A stretch of 64,000 bases of DNA from Paragordius varius (taxonomy: Eukaryota; Nematomorpha): assembly GCA_964247055.1 (NCBI GenBank), contig OZ176051.1, positions 14,136,001 through 14,200,000 on the forward strand, read 5' to 3'. The translations under genes were made by a program, and so were the position numbers. Below the pieces are notes generated by a model. That model saw only the letters and a program-made list of their open reading frames with translations, was not told the origin of the DNA and searched no databases. Shown piece by piece: positions 59,312 to 64,000 of the stretch. Each line of letters starts with the position of its first letter. Positions within the stretch are counted from its first letter, which is position 1.

Positions 59312-60468
59312 TTAAATGCACAAAAAAGAGGGTTAATTTTTTTAACAAAATTTTTTTTCATGAGGCTTATGACCAGCGAAATATGCCGCAAAAATTTTTA
59401 TTTGTTCCTAGTTTTTGAAATATTGAGAAAAATCAAAATCGAAAAAGTGAATTCTAAAGTTGATTTTAAAAATAATAAAAGTAAATATATTATGGTTTAT
59501 TATCATTTTAAGAAATTATATATAAACATTCTAAAATTATATAAATAGGATTTCTATTAAATATCAGTTCAAAACATGGTGTTTTTCTCACTAAGAGACA
59601 AATAATTTTTTTACTATATTTATATTAAAATATTTTTTTCAATTATTTACTCGGTAAACTCACTATTAAAATCTTAACATTCATATTTTATTCAGTAAAA
59701 AAAACTTCTATATCTAAATAAAAATAAAAAAATATTGTTTTCTATTTTTTCATTTTTTGTAATTTGGCTTATACCTGTTTAAAAATTTACTGTCTTATTT
59801 TGGAATTTCACATGAGCGAGAATTATAAAGTATATAATCAAGTAGTGAAAAATTAATCAAATATCCGTACATATTTCAGAAATATACTAATTTTTATTAA
59901 AACAAACTTTTACAGGGATTTATAAGGATTGTTGGTTGATATTCCACTGCTTTTAAATCCTTTTAAACAAAAATTATATATTTTAATCCCACTCATGTAA
60001 GATTCCAAAATAAAACAGTATAAATTTTTTAAACACCCATAAACCAGATGACAAAAAATGAAAAAGTACAAAACAATATTTTATAGTTTTATTTTGATAA
60101 GTTTTTTGTTCTAAATAAAATGTGAATATTAAGATTTTAATAGTGAGTTTACCTAAATAATAGAAAAAAATTTTCATATATTTTCATAAAATAACTCATC
60201 TGTGTGTTAAAAATGGCCATCTTTTAAACTGAGATATTTTGAAACCCCATTTATACGATTTTAGGCTGTATATATTGAAAATATCTTCTAAAATGATAAT
60301 TAACCATAATATCCCAACTATCCTTAATTTTCACTTTTTGCCCGATTTTGATTTTCTCTCAATATTTCAACTAGGTCGTATACAAATAAAAAATTTTACG
60401 GCAAATGAATACGCTGGTCATAAGCTATCTCAATTATTTTGTTAAAAAAAATTTTGCACACAGTGTAA
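59312..60468. mobile_element. Family W palindromic element, complete copy
   Basis: The arms are inverted copies (about 59312-59760 and 60045-60468). Paired blocks: 'catgaggcttatgaccagcg' with 'cgctggtcataagctatctc'; 'tgaaatattgagaaaaatca' with 'tgattttctctcaatatttc'; 'aatattgttttctatttttt' with 'aaaaagtacaaaacaatatt'; 'gtaaactcactatta' with 'taatagtgagtttac'. The centre is unique and AT-rich. The end sequence is TTTGCACACAGTG. No coding capacity. Confidence 0.75.
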
Positions 60469-60570
60469 ATAATTCTTCTACAGTCTGAGAGAAGGAGCAA
60501 ATTTTTTTGCATAAACTTTATCTTACCTTTTAAACCGAGCAATTAAGGGCCTAACTCTTACAGTCAACAT

Positions 60571-60738
60571 TAGGGGTGTCCAACACAAATTTCGTGAGCT
60601 GCTTTAATATTTTTTGGTTTTTTAATTTATTTTAAATTTCGGTTTATATATTTCTAAATAATCGGGAAATTTCGATTATCCACAATTATTTTTTTAGAGC
60701 ACTTTTTTGCACTGAACAAAGCGTGCTGGACATGCCTG
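60571..60738. mobile_element. hAT MITE family T copy 4, deleted
   Basis: Starts TAGGGGTGTCCAACACAAAT and ends GTGCTGGACATGCCTG. The flanks gtcaacat and gttaacac agree at 6 of 8. The G/C-rich sub-terminal blocks are mostly lost. Only about 170 bp remain. Confidence 0.55.
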
Positions 60739-61845
60739 GTTAACACTATTAGCGACAAGTTCATTCTTACTCAATTTTGTATTTTATCCATATTATATGA
60801 AACTTCTCAAGCAATTTATGTAAAAACGTCTTTGAATTATAAATATAATTAAGCTTTAGGGGCCCTGTGTGTTTTAAAAATCATAGAGGATCGACCACAG
60901 TATATAAAATGATGAGCAATTTTTGGAACTAAAATTATATGACTAAATACCCAATAAAAAACCTAGGCTTCATTGTTTTTACATGCTTTAATAAACAGTG
61001 GGGTACATATAATCTTTCCCAAAAAGTGGAAAATTGTAAATGCGAGTGTTCATATATCATCTTTGTTAGGTATAATATTTGTTGTCAAGTTTAATTGTAA
61101 TTATCCTAAACGAAATACCAAAGATACTTAAATAATTTTTTTATAAAATAAAAGTATGAGTACCTTTCGGTCTCATAACTTACATAATGACCAATCAAAA
61201 ATGTTTTTTAAAAAAAGTGTGATAAATAACAAAGCAGCTTTAACCACAACAACCTATAGAGGATTTTTGGTAAAAACGGTTGTTTAAACCATTTACTCGA
61301 ATATTTGAACTAAAAAAACTCATCTATTTCGCTTTTTCCAACTAGTGTTACTACGGCTGAGAGAGTGATAAATCAAATGTATAAATTAATTATCTAATCT
61401 CATGCACTTTTAAAGGTGTCCTAGTTTACTTAAATTAAACTCCTTTGTACCAGTTGGATGGTGTTTTAAAGAAAGAGTCAAAAACAATTTCTTTTGTAAA
61501 AATTTAATATTTATTGTGTATTCACAAATTTTTATCTTTTTTGAAAAGCTTGATGATGCAAATTAGAGATGCCTTTTTTATTATCGCGCTTGGCTATTAA
61601 AAGGATCGAAAATCAAGAGTTAAAGATACTTTTTCAACCATTTTATACGTAAATTTCAAGCAGTTAGGCAAATTTCCTACGGTTAAACGCTATAAAAACA
61701 TCAAGATTAATTTTAAGGTCGTATATATTAAATTAGACAACCAATTAATTATTTAAATTAAAAGGTCAATTAATAAATAATATTTGACTGATATCCATCC
61801 ATGAAATATAAAATATATATTAAGTATGTCAAGGTACTCAAAAAA
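60739..61845. other. Stretch upstream of the small secreted-peptide gene, no gene seen
   Basis: AT-rich with no motif-bearing frame. It would hold any distal regulatory sequence of the gene at 61901. Confidence 0.4.
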
Positions 61846-61849
61846 AAAC

Positions 61850-61857
61850 TATAAAAG
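61850..61857 (+). promoter_or_regulatory. TATA box of small secreted-peptide gene
   Basis: TATAAAAG begins 51 bases upstream of the ATG at 61901, leaving room for a start site about 30 bases downstream and a very short 5' leader. The match is to the strong consensus, not simply an AT run. Confidence 0.55.
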
Positions 61858-61900
61858 AGATTTTGTAATTGGAGATTTGTACTTCATATAATTATACTAA

Positions 61901-62682
61901 ATGAAAATAAAAAATTTTTCTTCAAGTTTTTATGTTTTGTTAATTTTTTTCTTAATTTTTTGTGTTCATGAAACCAATCAATATCGACATCCGAATCGTG
62001 GCAGGAGGCCAAGCAGACGAAGTAATATACATATTTATAGGGTGAATTTTTAGCAAATTATATGCAATTTAAAATGATTTTAAACTTATAAGGGTAAAGA
62101 TTATTTTAATTTTTTTTTAATTATTTTAAAATAAATTTAGATATAAATTTTTTTATCTTTATATATGGCTTAACTCAGAATGATTTTGCAATTTAACACA
62201 AAGAGCCCAATATAAACCGTTAATTCGTTGACATTTATTTGAGAAATTAACATGAGGTTTAAGAAATTGAACCTAGCGACTAAAGTATAACTATTTAAAT
62301 TTGCATGGAAGCCCATCATATTGAATTATAACTAAAAAGCCATATTGTACACTTATGACTATTCTGTACTGAGACATACTCAAAAGAATGTTTCAATTTA
62401 CCATTTCGTTTATATAACTTGCTTTGTAGTCAATCTTAAACTAAACGGTCTGACATACCGATAGTAAAGAATTTTAATTATATATATATGGATTGATTGA
62501 CAATTTGTATAAAATAATTAAATTTAATTTACATAATTGAAAAAGTATTATAATGATCCAAAATATCGCTTTGTTTTAATTAATTTTTTTGTATTTTATA
62601 CGCGTTAGTCCTCAACATCTTATTTTATATAACTTTAGCAACTGCAACGACAACAGCCACAACACCTGTAGCTCCACCCTGA
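61901..62682 (+). CDS. Small secreted Arg/Thr-rich peptide, two exons
   Basis: Exon 1 (61901-62021) encodes MKIKNFSSSFYVLLIFFLIF, then CVHETNQYRHPNRGRRPSRR plus one base. Exon 2 (62639-62682) completes it with TTATTTATTPVAPP and TGA, giving 54 residues. The donor is CGAA/GTAATA and the acceptor tatataactttag; the 617-bp intron is phase 1 and joins in frame. Residues 1-22 look like a signal peptide (basic start, FYVLLIFFLIF core). The mature part has a basic segment (RHPNRGRRPSRR) and a Thr/Ala/Pro tail suited to O-glycosylation. There is a TATA box upstream and AATAAA signals 53-70 bases after the stop. If unspliced, the frame would stop at 62053 after 50 residues. Function unknown; an antimicrobial, mucin-like or effector peptide are all possible. 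Confidence 0.6.
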
Positions 62683-62734
62683 CCCAAAACTCTTCAAAGA
62701 AAACCCATTTCAAACTTTTGATTATTTTTTCGTT

Positions 62735-62751
62735 AATAAATGTTAAATAAA
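62735..62751 (+). promoter_or_regulatory. Poly(A) signals of the small secreted-peptide gene
   Basis: Two AATAAA hexamers (62735-62740 and 62746-62751) at the usual distance after the TGA at 62680-62682. Confidence 0.5.
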
Positions 62752-63404
62752 TTTAAATTTACGATTCGCAATATTAGCTATGTACCTAAATCATTTTGTA
62801 GAGAATTTATATTAATGTATATCTGATGAAATAAGGGGTACCTTTCGAAGACAATCAAATATGAGAGGTTTATATAAATTAATAAATAAACTGGTCCCTA
62901 TAATCGATAAATATCTTCAGTTTATCCAAACTTACTTAATTATGTTGTGTCCATTCTGATTTATAATCAGAATCTTAAAATTTTGTGAGTATCAATATTT
63001 TATCTTTTGGTTAAATATTAATTTAATTAACGAGATTACTGGTGTCAATAATAGGAATCGGCTGTTTAAATGACAAAAACATTTAATTATTTATTATTTA
63101 TTTTTGACAATATTTTTCTGCCAGTGTTTTGAGTGTAAAATTCTGTTGAGGACAAAAAGTTTGCTATGAAGACTATACACTTATGAATTTTTAAATGCTA
63201 AAGGCCTTGTTTTTTAGTCCTATATCATATATATTTTTTTAGTTTAAAATGGCTCTGGATATTACCCTAAAACATATTAAAGTGGTTAACATTCTTCACT
63301 GAACTAAATATTAATTAAATTTGTTCATGATGCGTTATTTAGACCATATCTTACAACCAATGTCTTTATGTAAACTGACAGTATAAAAAATAAACAGTTT
63401 AGAG
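62752..63404. other. AT-rich stretch, no gene seen
   Basis: No motif-bearing frame or complete repeat recognised between the secreted-peptide gene and the hAT copy at the window end. Confidence 0.45.
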
Positions 63405-64000
63405 CAGTGGTACTCACTAAATAGCGGATGATCGCATGTAAATCAAGCTTAAAAGTCGTTTTGCACCATTTAGTTAAAAAATTAAAATACTTTGATAATT
63501 ATTTTGATGTTAACGAATTTTTGAATTTCGTTTCGTCTCATCACAGGCCAATCTTAATCGGTTAAGCGATTAATGTATGTATTCTTGGCATACTTCATTT
63601 TTAAATATGCCGTCTCACACGTGTAAGTTGATGGAAAAACAGTTAGGAAAACTTGAGCACATATTTAATATTTTCATATTTATTTGGCACATCTTGGCAA
63701 AAACATATCTTTCTTCTCCACCATTCTCCTTGAATATAGCCTCCCAACTGGAATCATTTTTAAAATCTATGAATTCTTCAATGATGCGCCTGATCAAAAC
63801 CGAAATGCTCGAGTTGTTGGATATATCCATATGTCATGAATTTTCAACGAGTTTTAAGCATTTTTAATATTTCTTAATTCTTGAAATCTTAATTTTCTCA
63901 TCGGATAATAATGTTAAATCTTTTTTTATTAAATATATCTCCGCGTTAATATTTTCTTCATAAATCGTTTTAAATGTTGGGATATATAGGAGTGTTATTT
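63405..64000 (-). mobile_element. hAT element 3, runs off the window
   Basis: Starts CAGTGGTACTCACT (63405), then sequence parallel to hAT element 2 without its LTR insertion ('actttgataattattttgat' and 'catcacaggccaatctt'). Minus-strand transposase C-terminal pieces follow: VLIRRIIEEFIDFKNDSSW, AIFKENGGEERYVFAKMCQI and SSFPNCFSINLHV. It serves as the empty-site reference for the retroelement insertion in element 2. Degenerate. Confidence 0.7.

Overview
This is an AT-rich metazoan nuclear window made mostly of transposon debris. It holds one multi-exon host gene that can be read almost completely, one compact secreted-peptide gene, and part of a third gene. Evidence for an animal genome: GT-AG introns of 0.2 to 3 kb, metazoan-type M13 peptidase similarity, RTE-type LINEs, Ty3/gypsy elements, several hAT families and many MITEs. 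I cannot name the species. An arthropod or another AT-rich invertebrate fits, but that is inference. No rRNA, tRNA, CRISPR or bacterial-type operon was seen.

Layout. 0.2-5 kb: a hAT element (445-3282) next to pieces of a long-inverted-repeat family, then a foldback element with tandem-repeat arms (4371-5055). 5-14.5 kb: a TTAA-flanked MITE, a LINE fragment on the minus strand, a modular non-coding repeat (X1) and a CACTA-like MITE. 16.0-30.7 kb: a 14-exon plus-strand gene related to neprilysin/ECE (M13) peptidases. Every exon junction keeps frame, but the HExxH zinc site is absent, so it reads as a secreted or ectodomain pseudo-peptidase. Its introns host a foldback element, hAT MITEs and a 1.2-kb palindrome. 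31.4-45.5 kb: fossil gypsy elements. The 3' LTR of the first carries a CACTA-like MITE, which carries a hAT, which carries an RTE LINE and X1. 45.9-51.7 kb: palindromic elements, a second LINE fragment and a recent-looking pair of LTRs in inverted orientation. 51.9-56.2 kb: a hAT element containing a three-LTR retroelement and a TTAA MITE. 56.6-57.7 kb: a third RTE copy. 58.4-58.7 kb: the probable last exon of a minus-strand host gene. 59.3-60.5 kb: another palindrome. 61.8-62.75 kb: a small two-exon gene for a secreted Arg/Thr-rich peptide, with TATA box and poly(A) signals. 63.4 kb to the end: another hAT copy.

The most interesting host-level observations are the intact-looking M13-like gene without a catalytic site and the tiny secreted-peptide gene. 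The most interesting genome-level ones are the four-level nested insertion, readable from exact target-site duplications, and the abundance of long-inverted-repeat elements.
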